The notes under the pieces were generated by a model that saw only the letters and a list, made by a program, of their open reading frames with translations, was not told the origin of the DNA and ran no database searches. A stretch of DNA of 42,901 nucleotides, taken from assembly GCA_900546245.1 (NCBI GenBank), contig URBY01000009.1, positions 1 through 42,901 of the forward strand, given 5' to 3'. Made by a program: the position numbers and the translations under genes. Below are positions 18,521 through 27,510 of this stretch, piece by piece. How positions within the stretch are numbered: position 1 is the stretch's first letter; each line of letters begins with the position of its first letter. Source of the stretch: an uncultured Mycoplasmatota bacterium. GTDB taxonomy: Bacteria; Bacillota_I; Bacilli_A; RF39; UBA660.

Positions 18521-19426
18521 TTAATTCATTTTAAGTTCTTTTGCTTTAACTTCATTTTGCTTTTTTAATAGTTCTTCTTTGTATCTATCTACAGCATCTT
18601 TCCAATCTGGGAATGCTTCAAAACCATTTTCTTTTATTTTGCTTCTATCTAATTTTGAATTAAATGGTCTTGGTGCAACAACATTTGTATTACCTTTATA
18701 ATACTCTTCAGTTGTTACATAATTTACCTTAGTATTTGTATCTTTTAAAATATATGATGCAAAATCAGCCCATGAACAATATCCTTCATTATTCGCATGA
18801 TATGTTCCATATTTATCACTTTGAGCTAAATCTACTAAAAATTTTGCTAAATCTACTGTATATGTTGGGCTTCCAAATTGATCACTAACAACATTAAGTT
18901 CATCATGATTATCTGATAACTTCAACATAGTTTTTACAAAATTATTACCATTTATACCAAATACCCATGAAGTTCTAACAATGAAATGTTTATCTAATTT
19001 TCTAACCATTTCTTCGCCCTCAAATTTTGTTTTTCCATATATACTTTGTGGATTAACTTTATCATCAACTTTATATGTTTCATCAAAGGGTTTACTTCCA
19101 TCAAATACATAATCTGTACTTATGTAAATCATTTTTGCATTTATTTTTTCTGCTGCATCAGCTATATTTTTAGGACCATTTACGTTTATGTCATAACATT
19201 TTACTTTGTCTACTTCTGCTTTATCTACAGCTGTATAAGCAGCACAATGAATTATAACATCTGGTTTATATGTTAATATGATATTATCAACTTGTTCTTT
19301 ATTTGTAATATCCATATCTTCATAATCAAGTGCTAAAATATCATTATAAGAAACTCCTCTTTCTTTTAATTCTTTTACCACATCATAACCTAATTGTCCT
19401 TTTACTCCTGTTACTAAATATGTCAT
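18521..19426 (-). CDS. rmlD: dTDP-4-dehydrorhamnose reductase
   Basis: This 301-residue SDR protein catalyses the last step, NAD(P)H-dependent formation of dTDP-L-rhamnose. Visible are TYLVTGVKGQLGYDV at the N-terminus, HCAAYTAVDKAE, STDYVFDG and the YGKTKFEGE Tyr-x3-Lys, with RTSWVFG after it. The ATG at 19426 matches the family start and has AAAGGATGAG about ten bases upstream; the ATG four codons earlier abuts the AAGG with no spacing. It begins one base after the rmlC stop, and rmlB begins 11 bases after its own stop. Confidence 0.94.
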   Translation of the reverse strand: MTYLVTGVKGQLGYDVVKELKERGVSYNDILALDYEDMDITNKEQVDNIILTYKPDVIIHCAAYTAVDKAEVDKVKCYDINVNGPKNIADAAEKINAKMIYISTDYVFDGSKPFDETYKVDDKVNPQSIYGKTKFEGEEMVRKLDKHFIVRTSWVFGINGNNFVKTMLKLSDNHDELNVVSDQFGSPTYTVDLAKFLVDLAQSDKYGTYHANNEGYCSWADFASYILKDTNTKVNYVTTEEYYKGNTNVVAPRPFNSKLDRSKIKENGFEAFPDWKDAVDRYKEELLKKQNEVKAKELKMN

Positions 19427-19427
19427 A

Positions 19428-20024
19428 TTATCTCTCATCCTTTACACTAAAATTAATTTCATCTTTTTCAAGTCTCAAAGATAAAACTTTTCTATTTTTA
19501 TCTTTTTCAGACACTATTGGATTTTCTATATCATTTTCTTTAAACTTCCAATCAATACCAATTTCTGGATCATCATAATATATACCATCTTCTAATTCAG
19601 GTGCATATTCATTATCCACTAAATATTGAAATATAGTATCATCTTTTAAACTTACAAATCCATGTGCAAATCCTCTTGGCACAAGTAATTGTCTTCCATT
19701 TTCAGGTGTTAGTAATACACTTGTCCATTGTTTAAATGTTTCTGAATCTTTTCTTAAATCAACAACTACATCTAAAACAGCACCATTTATACATTCTACT
19801 ATTTTAGCTTGACACTTAGGATTTTTTTGAAAATGTAATCCTCTTACAACACCTTTACTACTTTTAGATCTATTTGTTTGAACAACCTCTCCAAAAATAT
19901 TATCAAGATTATTTTCCTTAAATTGTTTTTTCACATAATATTGTGAAAAATACCCTCTTTCATCTCCAAATTTATCTGGTTCGATTATGTAACAATCTTT
20001 TAAATTTGTCTCAATTTTTTTCAT
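19428..20024 (-). CDS. rmlC: dTDP-4-dehydrorhamnose 3,5-epimerase
   Basis: This 198-residue cupin enzyme is the third step of dTDP-rhamnose synthesis. It shows FGDERGYFSQYY-type N-terminal features, VRGLHFQKNP with the catalytic His, DVVVDLRKDSETFKQW and the LLVPRGFAHGFVSL strand typical of RmlC. GGAGG precedes the ATG by seven bases. It is the second gene of the rml operon. Confidence 0.95.
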   Translation of the reverse strand: MKKIETNLKDCYIIEPDKFGDERGYFSQYYVKKQFKENNLDNIFGEVVQTNRSKSSKGVVRGLHFQKNPKCQAKIVECINGAVLDVVVDLRKDSETFKQWTSVLLTPENGRQLLVPRGFAHGFVSLKDDTIFQYLVDNEYAPELEDGIYYDDPEIGIDWKFKENDIENPIVSEKDKNRKVLSLRLEKDEINFSVKDER

Positions 20025-20072
20025 TATTTTCCTCCATATTTATGAATAAGTGATTTTCCCTTTAATTCAGTA

Positions 20073-20951
20073 TTATTGTTTTTTTTCAGCTACATCAAAT
20101 AAATATTTTCCATATTCATTCTTTTTCATAATTTCTGCACTTTCAAGTAATTTTTCTTTTGTTATCCAACCATTTTTATATGCGATTGCTTCTGGACAAC
20201 TAATTATTTTACCATTATTATATTGTACAGATCTAATCATATTTGATGCATCAGATAAACTGTTGTGAGTACCTGTATCATACCAAGTAAATCCACCACC
20301 TAAAAGTTCTGCCCTTAAAGTACCTTCTTTTAAATACATATCATTTAATGATGTAATTTCAAGTTCTCCTCTTTCTGATGGAACAACTTCCTTTGCTTTT
20401 TTAGAAACTCCTTTTGGATAAAAATAAAGTCCTGTTATTGCAAAATTAGATTTTGGTACTGCTGGTTTTTCTTCAACACCAATAACATTATTGTTTTTAT
20501 CTAGTTCCATTATTCCAAACCTTTCTGGATCACGAACTTGATATCCAAAAATAGATGCCTTTCCATTTTCTGCTTCTTCTTTTGCATTATTAAGCATACT
20601 TACAAATCCATTACCGAAATAAATATTATCTCCAAGTATCATTGCACATGCTTCATCACCAATAAAATCTTCGCCCAAAATAAATGCCTGAGCAAGTCCA
20701 TCTGGTGATGGTTGAATTGTGTAACTTAAATTTATTCCAAAATCTGATCCATCACCTAATAGTCTTTTAAAACCAGGCTGATCTTCTTTAGTTGTTATTA
20801 CAAGTATATCTTTTATACCTGTAAGCATTAAAACAGATAATGGGTAATAAATCATTGGTTTATCATATATTGGAACTAATTGTTTACTAATTCCCTTTGT
20901 AATAGGATAAAGTCTTGTTCCAGACCCTCCTGCTAATATTATACCTTTCAT
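20073..20951 (-). CDS. rmlA: Glucose-1-phosphate thymidylyltransferase
   Basis: This 292-residue nucleotidyltransferase makes dTDP-glucose from dTTP and glucose-1-phosphate. It starts MKGIILAGGSGTRLYPIT (nucleotide-binding loop) and has KQLVPIYDKPMIYYPLS, MILGDNIYFG (metal Asp) and the IMELD and EEKPAVPKS stretches of the family. GGGAGG seven bases upstream supports the ATG. It is the first gene of the rmlACDB unit. Confidence 0.96.
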   Translation of the reverse strand: MKGIILAGGSGTRLYPITKGISKQLVPIYDKPMIYYPLSVLMLTGIKDILVITTKEDQPGFKRLLGDGSDFGINLSYTIQPSPDGLAQAFILGEDFIGDEACAMILGDNIYFGNGFVSMLNNAKEEAENGKASIFGYQVRDPERFGIMELDKNNNVIGVEEKPAVPKSNFAITGLYFYPKGVSKKAKEVVPSERGELEITSLNDMYLKEGTLRAELLGGGFTWYDTGTHNSLSDASNMIRSVQYNNGKIISCPEAIAYKNGWITKEKLLESAEIMKKNEYGKYLFDVAEKKQ

Positions 20952-20971
20952 AATTAACCTCCCTATAATTG

Positions 20972-20977
20972 ATTATA
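20972..20977 (-). promoter_or_regulatory. Probable -10 of the rml operon
   Basis: TATAAT sits 20 bases before the rmlA ATG, just past the T run of the preceding terminator. No good -35 is seen at 17-base spacing (TATTAA), so the call is weak. Confidence 0.4.
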
Positions 20978-20979
20978 AC

Positions 20980-21006
20980 AAAAAAAAGACCATTTTAATA
21001 GGTCTT
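20980..21006 (-). terminator. Terminator of the tagA-to-GT2 unit
   Basis: The stem AAGACC/GGTCTT with a 9-base loop is followed by eight T residues on the minus strand (20987-20980). The stem begins inside the stop codon of the GT2 gene ending at 21005. Confidence 0.75.
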
Positions 21007-21871
21007 ATTTATTTTTTATAGATTTAAATATACAAACAATATATGCAACACCTAAACTTATATAATATAAAAGTCGTAATAAAATCATTTTAAAGATATT
21101 TAAATTATTATATTTTTTTTCATAATATTTTTGACTTTCTTTTAATATCTTATATTTTTTTATTGAACTAAAACTTTTATTCACTGAAACTGATAAATTA
21201 TGAATAATAGATACTTCATTATCAATATAAGTATCTTTATTAATATCTTTTAATTTTTTTCCAATAATATTTTCTTCATAATATAAAAATGTTCCATCAT
21301 CAAAATATCCTATTTTTTCAAAATCAATCTTTCTTGCCATAAAAAAGCAACCAGATACAACTTCAACTTTTGTTAATTTTTCATTATAATATTCATTTGG
21401 ATATAAAGTCCTTTTAGCTGCTATTCTATGAATATAATTTATATTTGAAAATAATTCATCAGAATATCTAGGTAATTTCCATCCTCTTAATTTTTCGCCT
21501 AATTGGTTTACAACAGGCGCAATTATTGATATATTTTTATTTTTATCCAAATCTTCTTTTAAACTAATTATACATTTTTCATTTACCAATATATCTGGAT
21601 TAGAAATAATTATGTAATCAACATTATAGTTATCATTTAAATACTTAATACCATAGTTATTTCCATAAGCATATCCCTTATTTTTATCGGTTTGAATTAC
21701 ATCAATATTATTACTTTTTAATTTTTTTAATTTATCATATTTTAAATCTGTACTATGATTATCAACAATAACAATATGATCTAATACTTTATAATCCTTT
21801 ATTTGATTTATCATATCAAATGTTGTTTCATAGTCATTATAATTTAAAATTACCATTCCTATTTTACTCAT
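21005..21871 (-). CDS. GT2 glycosyltransferase, rhamnosyltransferase-like
   Basis: This 288-residue GT2 protein has VILNYNDYETT at the N-terminus, VDNHSTD, KNKGYAYGNNYGI and the NPDILV metal motif, then VSGCFFMARK. It ends in a hydrophobic segment that may attach it to the membrane. The pattern resembles rhamnosyltransferases, in keeping with the rml operon that follows. It overlaps the end of the upstream gene by eight bases, and AGAAGGAAG precedes the ATG. The exact sugar is not shown by the sequence. Confidence 0.85.
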   Translation of the reverse strand: MSKIGMVILNYNDYETTFDMINQIKDYKVLDHIVIVDNHSTDLKYDKLKKLKSNNIDVIQTDKNKGYAYGNNYGIKYLNDNYNVDYIIISNPDILVNEKCIISLKEDLDKNKNISIIAPVVNQLGEKLRGWKLPRYSDELFSNINYIHRIAAKRTLYPNEYYNEKLTKVEVVSGCFFMARKIDFEKIGYFDDGTFLYYEENIIGKKLKDINKDTYIDNEVSIIHNLSVSVNKSFSSIKKYKILKESQKYYEKKYNNLNIFKMILLRLLYYISLGVAYIVCIFKSIKNK

Positions 21872-23075
21872 TTAATTCTTCCTTCTCATTTCTATTTAAA
21901 ATTATCATTAACGCTAAATATATTGAAACATTTGTAGATGTTAAAATATGTCCTGCAAAAATTGATATAATAATTAATAATATAAATGTAAATTTATAAA
22001 TACTCTTTAACTTTGCATTTTTCATTCCTTTAATCATATATAAAAGCCATATTACAAATCCAATTATACCAATACTATAAAAAATATCAAGTATATCTAT
22101 TTCTATCAATTTTGTATTTAAAAGTGTTGTTTTACCTATTCCCATAAAAATACTTAAAATTGATGAATTAATAAATATATCATTTATTTTTTCTAAGAAA
22201 CCTAATCTTCCACTAAAAACTATTTTATTTAATCCATATAGTGAAAATAAGTTATTAGAATCTACTTTAAAAAATTTTGCAGCTGTTATAATATTTTTAA
22301 ACATTGGTGTAAATGGTAAAATTATCACAAGTAATATAAGTAATATACTTGGTATAGTTATCATAAAAATTTTCTTTAATTTTGAAAATTTATTAAAGTT
22401 ATTTTTTAAATATAAAACAAAGAAATACATAAATACAATTAATACTCCAAGCATTAAAGTCTTTGTTCCAATAAGATAAGTACACATAAATAATTCTATA
22501 AAAAATATTATTTTTATTATATTTTTTTTATCTTTAAGAGTTTTTAATGATATAGGCAATAAGCATGTTAAAATAGCACTAATTTCATTTCCACCATAAA
22601 ATAAACCAAGATATCCTATTTTTTCTTTATAAAATTCTGATACAGAATACCCTATTCCTAAAAAATATGGAATTATAATTAAATTAAGATAAATAAAATA
22701 TAATTTTAATACCAAATCATTATTGATCTTTTCATTATCATAGCTATTAAAGAAAATAATAAAAAATGGTAAATAAAATATTTGAAAAAGATTTGTTATT
22801 TCGGTATTTATATTATTATTTGTAAGTAATATAGTATATATAGTGCTTAATAAAATATATACTAAGAAAAAGAATATAGATTTTCTTTTATCTTTTTTAA
22901 ATACTAAATACATTAAAATTATTAAGAAAGCAAGACCTCTAAATACTACTGAAATTGACAAAATATTTAAATTTGATTTTATTTGTATACATGTTAATGC
23001 ATCTATAAAAGGTTGCATTAGTATAAATACCAATATGAAATTATCAAAAAATTTCTTTTTCTTTATATCATTCAT
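21864..23075 (-). CDS. O-antigen ligase/polymerase-like membrane protein
   Basis: About 403 residues and eleven to twelve membrane helices. A large outer loop in the C-terminal half (KFFKVDSNNLFSLYGLNKI, then FSGRLGFLEK) carries the Arg-containing pattern seen in the Wzy/WaaL O-antigen ligase group. Such proteins join lipid-linked repeats or move glycan to an acceptor. ATG 23075 is chosen because AGGTG lies six bases before it; the GTG three codons earlier overlaps that site. It lies between a GT-C gene and a GT2 gene in the tagA unit. Confidence 0.75.
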   Translation of the reverse strand: MNDIKKKKFFDNFILVFILMQPFIDALTCIQIKSNLNILSISVVFRGLAFLIILMYLVFKKDKRKSIFFFLVYILLSTIYTILLTNNNINTEITNLFQIFYLPFFIIFFNSYDNEKINNDLVLKLYFIYLNLIIIPYFLGIGYSVSEFYKEKIGYLGLFYGGNEISAILTCLLPISLKTLKDKKNIIKIIFFIELFMCTYLIGTKTLMLGVLIVFMYFFVLYLKNNFNKFSKLKKIFMITIPSILLILLVIILPFTPMFKNIITAAKFFKVDSNNLFSLYGLNKIVFSGRLGFLEKINDIFINSSILSIFMGIGKTTLLNTKLIEIDILDIFYSIGIIGFVIWLLYMIKGMKNAKLKSIYKFTFILLIIISIFAGHILTSTNVSIYLALMIILNRNEKEELNE

Positions 23076-23087
23076 TTTATGCACCTA

Positions 23088-24419
23088 CTAACTATTATGT
23101 AATTTTTCTTTTTTATCAATTTGTTTTAATATTTTATCAATACCAATTGATGATAATATAAATAATGAAACTTGTGGATTAAAATAATATCTTATATGTA
23201 CTTCTATAAGAAGATATATGAAGAAATATATAATAACATTAATCATAAAAAACTTTGACTCATTATCTAATTTATTTTTATATGAACCTATAATTACAAA
23301 TAAAATTATCATTAAATTCATTAATTTTATATAGCTAAATATCATTTGTTTTAATTCATCAGATATATTTATATTTTTAGCATTAAAACATTCTTCTAAT
23401 CCTTCATATAACCAAATTATTTTTGTTTTCTCATAAAATAATTTTGGCCATTTTTTTACATTCTTTATTCTATTTAATGCTTCTTTTTTTGAATCCTCTA
23501 AATGATTTATATCAGTATAATAAACGTCATCCAAATTGTATATTCCATTTGTTTCATAACTAAATCCTGTAATAAATTTCCAATATGTATTTTTATTTTC
23601 AAATCCAATGTCATTAAAACCGGATTTTATAAGTATAAAAGAACTTCCCTTCACAATAAAAAAATATGTAAGCAATATTATAGCGCTTTTTTTCATGACA
23701 TCTTTAAATTTCTCATTTGAAAATATAAAATAAACAATTATCGTAACAATATAAACAATTCCCTCTGGTCTTTCTAAATTACTAAGGGCAATTAATATAC
23801 CAACAATAACCAAATTTTTAATATTATTTTGTTTAAATAATAAAATATATACTCCAATTAACATAAACATTAAAGCAAGTTGTTGATTTCCAAGTACAGA
23901 ATTTAAATATAGTGGATACAATGTAATCGAATATAAAAGGGATGAAATTCTAGCAGCATTTTCACTTGATATTTTTTTTGTAATTAAATAAATCATAATT
24001 GTTATAACTGTTGAATATATACAATTTAATATTTTTAAAATAATTACATCATTAAATATTCCTAATACAAAAGCTTCATAAAAAACATGAAATAATTGAT
24101 ATCCCCATGTTAAAAAATAAAGTTTATTTACAAATGAAAAATCTTTATTTATCATATTTTGTGATGCTTCATACATTATCCAGTAATCAGCTAGTATTGG
24201 TGTTTTTAAAATCAGGATACACACAGTTTTTGTTATAATTGAAAAGATTATTAAAAATAACATAAAATTTTTAATTTTAACTTTTTTTACAAAAAAGTAA
24301 ATTACAATAATTGATATTAAAAGTAATACAATACCATTTTTTATATTTCCAATTAATATTAGTAATGATAATAAAAAAATTAGACAATAATTTATTATAT
24401 TTTCTAGTTTTTCTTTCAT
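23088..24419 (-). CDS. GT-C fold membrane glycosyltransferase (GT39-like)
   Basis: This 443-residue protein has ten or more membrane helices. The first outer loop carries LADYWIMYEASQNMI, with the Asp expected for GT-C enzymes that use polyprenyl-phosphate sugars. Later loops contain ERPEG, typical of GT39-type membrane transferases. GAAGGGAG lies seven bases before the ATG. It starts only two bases after the GT4 stop, so it is translated from the same message. The substrate is unknown. Confidence 0.7.
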   Translation of the reverse strand: MKEKLENIINYCLIFLLSLLILIGNIKNGIVLLLISIIVIYFFVKKVKIKNFMLFLIIFSIITKTVCILILKTPILADYWIMYEASQNMINKDFSFVNKLYFLTWGYQLFHVFYEAFVLGIFNDVIILKILNCIYSTVITIMIYLITKKISSENAARISSLLYSITLYPLYLNSVLGNQQLALMFMLIGVYILLFKQNNIKNLVIVGILIALSNLERPEGIVYIVTIIVYFIFSNEKFKDVMKKSAIILLTYFFIVKGSSFILIKSGFNDIGFENKNTYWKFITGFSYETNGIYNLDDVYYTDINHLEDSKKEALNRIKNVKKWPKLFYEKTKIIWLYEGLEECFNAKNINISDELKQMIFSYIKLMNLMIILFVIIGSYKNKLDNESKFFMINVIIYFFIYLLIEVHIRYYFNPQVSLFILSSIGIDKILKQIDKKEKLHNS

Positions 24420-24421
24420 AG

Positions 24422-25552
24422 TTAAACTCCCTTCAATATTTCAAGCCATTTTTTTATTACATTTTTCCCTAAAAATTCATTAGCTTTATTAATGCAATTA
24501 TTTTGCATTTTTTTTCTTTCTTCAAAATTATTCATTAGAAATTCAACTTTACTTACATATTTATCAATATTTCTATCATCTATTAAATATCCATTTTTAC
24601 CATTTTCTATTAATTCTTCTGCACCTTCAGCAGAAGAAAATGCGATGCAAGGAATACCATAACTCATTGCTTCAATAAGTACAATACCAAAACTTTCAGT
24701 AAACGATGTCATAAGATAAATCATCGAACCAAGTAAAACATTATTTATATAATCTTTATTTTGAAAACCATGCATAATAACATTTTTTTCTAAATGATTT
24801 TCTTTTATATAATTTTCTAGTTTTTCCTTTTCTTCACCATCACCTATTATATTTAATTTATAATCTGGATATTTTTTTAATATTTTGTTAAAAATGATTA
24901 ATAAATCCATAAATCCTTTTTCTTTAGATAATCTTCCAACAGAAACTAAATTTTTACTTAATAAATCAGATGATTTGTCATTTTCATCAACAATATTTGG
25001 AATATATACACATTTACATTTACTTTTTTTAAGCTTTTCTTTATAAAGTGATTGTAAATTTTTAGAAACTAAAACAAAGTAATCTAAACCTTTAGCACTT
25101 TTAATTACTTTTTTAGCAAATTTCATATTACCATGTGGATGATTATGTTCCCATCCTATTTTTAATACATCTTTTTTACTATATTTACTCAGTATATTAT
25201 TAAATAAATATCTTGATGAAATTATAATTTTTGTATCAGTATTTTTTATATACTCTTTCATTGTTTTTTTTCTTAAATATAATACTTTAACAGAATAAAA
25301 AGATTCTTTAATAAATTTAAATATATTTTTTTCCTTTATAGTTTTTTTCCATTCATTTTCATTTGGTTTTACATCTGTTAAATATTTTACTTTTATTTTT
25401 GGATCAAGATAAAATGCAGGTTTATCTATAATTTTATATGTACATACAATTTCGACATCATATTTATCACATAATAAATTTGCAAGTGCGCAGATTGATT
25501 TTTCTGCGCCTCCATAATTTAGATGTAAAGATAAAATTGATAATTTTTTCAT
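24422..25552 (-). CDS. GT4 glycosyltransferase
   Basis: This intact 376-residue, two-domain GT-B enzyme has an N-terminal LHLNYGGAEKSICALANLL, then GWEHNHPHG, the domain link SVGRLSKEKGF, and the nucleotide-sugar E-x7-E motif ESFGIVLIE followed by AMSYGIPCIAF. It would transfer a sugar from a nucleotide donor to a lipid-linked intermediate on the inner face. AGGATGAAC upstream includes the stop of the epimerase gene nine bases away. It is intact, in contrast to the broken GT4 at 15480-16614. Confidence 0.92.
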   Translation of the reverse strand: MKKLSILSLHLNYGGAEKSICALANLLCDKYDVEIVCTYKIIDKPAFYLDPKIKVKYLTDVKPNENEWKKTIKEKNIFKFIKESFYSVKVLYLRKKTMKEYIKNTDTKIIISSRYLFNNILSKYSKKDVLKIGWEHNHPHGNMKFAKKVIKSAKGLDYFVLVSKNLQSLYKEKLKKSKCKCVYIPNIVDENDKSSDLLSKNLVSVGRLSKEKGFMDLLIIFNKILKKYPDYKLNIIGDGEEKEKLENYIKENHLEKNVIMHGFQNKDYINNVLLGSMIYLMTSFTESFGIVLIEAMSYGIPCIAFSSAEGAEELIENGKNGYLIDDRNIDKYVSKVEFLMNNFEERKKMQNNCINKANEFLGKNVIKKWLEILKGV

Positions 25553-25561
25553 TTGTTCATC

Positions 25562-26677
25562 CTAACTTTCTCTTTTTAAAGTATATCTTTTTATTATTTC
25601 ATCAGTAATTCGTTCACTTGCATGTCCATCACCATAAGGATTAGATGCCTTACTCATTTCTTCATATTCTTCTTTACTAGTTAATAGTTTTTTTGTTTCT
25701 TCATAAATAGTTTCTTCATCAGTTCCAGTTAATTTTAAAGTACCTGCTTCTATTCCTTCTGGTCTTTCTGTTGTATTTCTTAAAACTAATACCGGTTTAC
25801 CAAGTGCTGGTGCTTCTTCCTGTACTCCACCACTATCAGTTAGTATTATATAGCTTTTATTCATAAAATTATGAAAATCAAATACTTCTAAAGGTTCTAT
25901 TAATTTTACTTTATCACAATCACCAAATATTTCATTAGCAATTTCTCTAACAACAGGATTTTTATGTATTGGATATACAACCTTTACATCAGGAAATTCT
26001 GTAACAATTCTTTTTACTGCTTTAAATATTGATCTCATCGAATCACCTATATTTTCTCTTCTATGTGCAGTTAATAAAATCATTCTATCATTTCCAACCC
26101 AATCAAATACTTCATTTTGATAATCATCTGATATAGTTGTACTCATCGCATCTATTACAGTGTTTCCAGTTATAAATATATTTTCTTTCTTTTTTCCTTC
26201 TTTAATTAAATTATCCGCACTTAATTTTGTTGGTGCAAAATTCATATCCGATAAAGAACTTACCATTTGTCTATTCATCTCTTCTGGATAAGGTGAATAT
26301 TTATCATATGTTCTAAGTCCTGCCTCAACATGTCCAATATCTGTTTGATTATAAAAAGCTGCTAAAGCACCTGCAAAAGTTGTTGTCGTATCTCCATGAA
26401 CAAGAACTATATTAGGTTTTACTTCTTTTATTACATCTTCTAATCCTTTTAACGCTCTAACAGTAATGTCTGTAAGAGTTTGACCCTTTTGCATAATATT
26501 TAAATCATAATCTGGAACTATATCAAATGTTTCAAGAACTTGATCTAACATTTCTCTATGTTGTGCTGTTACGCACACAATGCATTCTACTTCTTTTCTC
26601 TTTTTTAATTCCTTTACAAGAGGGGCCATCTTTATTGCCTCTGGTCTTGTACCAAATACTGTCATAACTTTTATCAT
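25562..26677 (-). CDS. wecB: UDP-N-acetylglucosamine 2-epimerase (non-hydrolysing)
   Basis: This 371-residue enzyme (WecB/MnaA) converts UDP-GlcNAc to UDP-ManNAc. It has MTVFGTRPEAIKMAPL at the start, VHGDTTTTFAGALAAF, GHVEAGLRTYDKYSPYPEE, TGNTVIDA, LTAHRRENIG and DSGGVQEEAPALGKPVLV. It overlaps the upstream TagA-like gene as TAATG, with AAGGTGA before the ATG. Together the two genes make and use ManNAc, the second sugar of the teichoic-acid linkage unit. Confidence 0.96.
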   Translation of the reverse strand: MIKVMTVFGTRPEAIKMAPLVKELKKRKEVECIVCVTAQHREMLDQVLETFDIVPDYDLNIMQKGQTLTDITVRALKGLEDVIKEVKPNIVLVHGDTTTTFAGALAAFYNQTDIGHVEAGLRTYDKYSPYPEEMNRQMVSSLSDMNFAPTKLSADNLIKEGKKKENIFITGNTVIDAMSTTISDDYQNEVFDWVGNDRMILLTAHRRENIGDSMRSIFKAVKRIVTEFPDVKVVYPIHKNPVVREIANEIFGDCDKVKLIEPLEVFDFHNFMNKSYIILTDSGGVQEEAPALGKPVLVLRNTTERPEGIEAGTLKLTGTDEETIYEETKKLLTSKEEYEEMSKASNPYGDGHASERITDEIIKRYTLKRES

Positions 26678-27396
26678 TATTTCACCTTCTTCTTCATTTT
26701 TTGTATTTTAAATATAAATTTTACATTATTATTCCAAAATCTTTTTAATCTTGATGGTTCTTTGCATATTCTATATAACCATTCAATATTTAATTTAACA
26801 AATAATTTAGGAGCTCTTTTCTTACTTCCACTTATTACATCAAATGATCCGCCAACACCAATAAAAATACCTTTTTTAAATTCTTTTAAATGTTTATATA
26901 TTAGTTTTTCCTGATTTGGTATACCTAAAGCAACCATAACAACATCAGGTTTTAATTTTATTATTTCTTTAAATACTTCTTCTTTATTTTGTACATATCC
27001 ATTTGAAGAACCTACTAACTCTACATTCGGATATTTACTATCTATAACTTCTTTCATTTTATCAATTATTTCTTGTTTAGCACCAAATAAATATACTTTC
27101 TTTTTTAATTCATTTGAATACTCTAGTAATTTAACAGCAATATCAATGCCAGGTATTCTTTCTTTCACATCATATCCAAGCATTCTAGATGCTTTAACTA
27201 TTCCAATTCCATCTGGAACTATAGTTGTATTCTCATCTAGAAGCAATTTATTAAAATCTTCTTCTTTTCCATATGAAAATGTTTCTGGATTTGCTGTAAC
27301 AATAAATGTTTTTTTATTATTATTTAAATTATCTTTTATTAATGAATAAAACTTTTCTGCACTATCCTTATACATTTTATCAAAATAATATTTCAT
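26677..27396 (-). CDS. tagA: WecG/TagA/CpsF-family glycosyltransferase (ManNAc transferase-like)
   Basis: This protein of about 239 residues belongs to the GT26 family: VTANPETFSYGKEEDF, then TIVPDGIGIVKASRMLG, ERIPGIDIA (conserved Pro-Gly-x-Asp) and VALGIPNQEKLI, GVGGSFDVISGSKKRAP and the C-terminal LNIEWLYRICKEP. TagA adds ManNAc to undecaprenyl-PP-GlcNAc to begin wall teichoic acid; WecG does the same for other polymers. ATG 27396 has AGGAGTGAG about six bases upstream; an ATG 21 bases earlier has none. It heads a six-gene unit whose second gene makes the UDP-ManNAc. Confidence 0.92.
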   Translation of the reverse strand: MKYYFDKMYKDSAEKFYSLIKDNLNNNKKTFIVTANPETFSYGKEEDFNKLLLDENTTIVPDGIGIVKASRMLGYDVKERIPGIDIAVKLLEYSNELKKKVYLFGAKQEIIDKMKEVIDSKYPNVELVGSSNGYVQNKEEVFKEIIKLKPDVVMVALGIPNQEKLIYKHLKEFKKGIFIGVGGSFDVISGSKKRAPKLFVKLNIEWLYRICKEPSRLKRFWNNNVKFIFKIQKMKKKVK

Positions 27397-27423
27397 ATAC
27401 TCACTCCTACCATCCATAAGTCA

Positions 27424-27429
27424 ATTATA
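27424..27429 (-). promoter_or_regulatory. Probable -10 of the tagA-wecB unit
   Basis: TATAAT lies about 27 bases before the ATG. The matching -35 at 17-base spacing (27447-27452, TTTTAA) is weak, so only the -10 is clear. Confidence 0.4.
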
Positions 27430-27474
27430 TCAAATATTTAAAGTAATTAAAACATTCTACATTCGAAAAATTAC

Positions 27475-27510
27475 AAAAAAAGACATTTTATTAATCTAAA
27501 AATGTCTTTT
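27475..27510 (-). terminator. Rho-independent terminator of the glucosaminidase-cohesin unit
   Basis: A stem of about 11 bp (AAAAGACATTT with its complement, 27478-27488 and 27500-27510) has the stop codon of the cohesin-like gene in its loop and is followed by T residues on the minus strand. Confidence 0.75.

Noticed and set aside
20050..20268. Plus-strand open frame opposite rmlA
   Set aside because: It lies inside a clear rmlA gene and has no family features.
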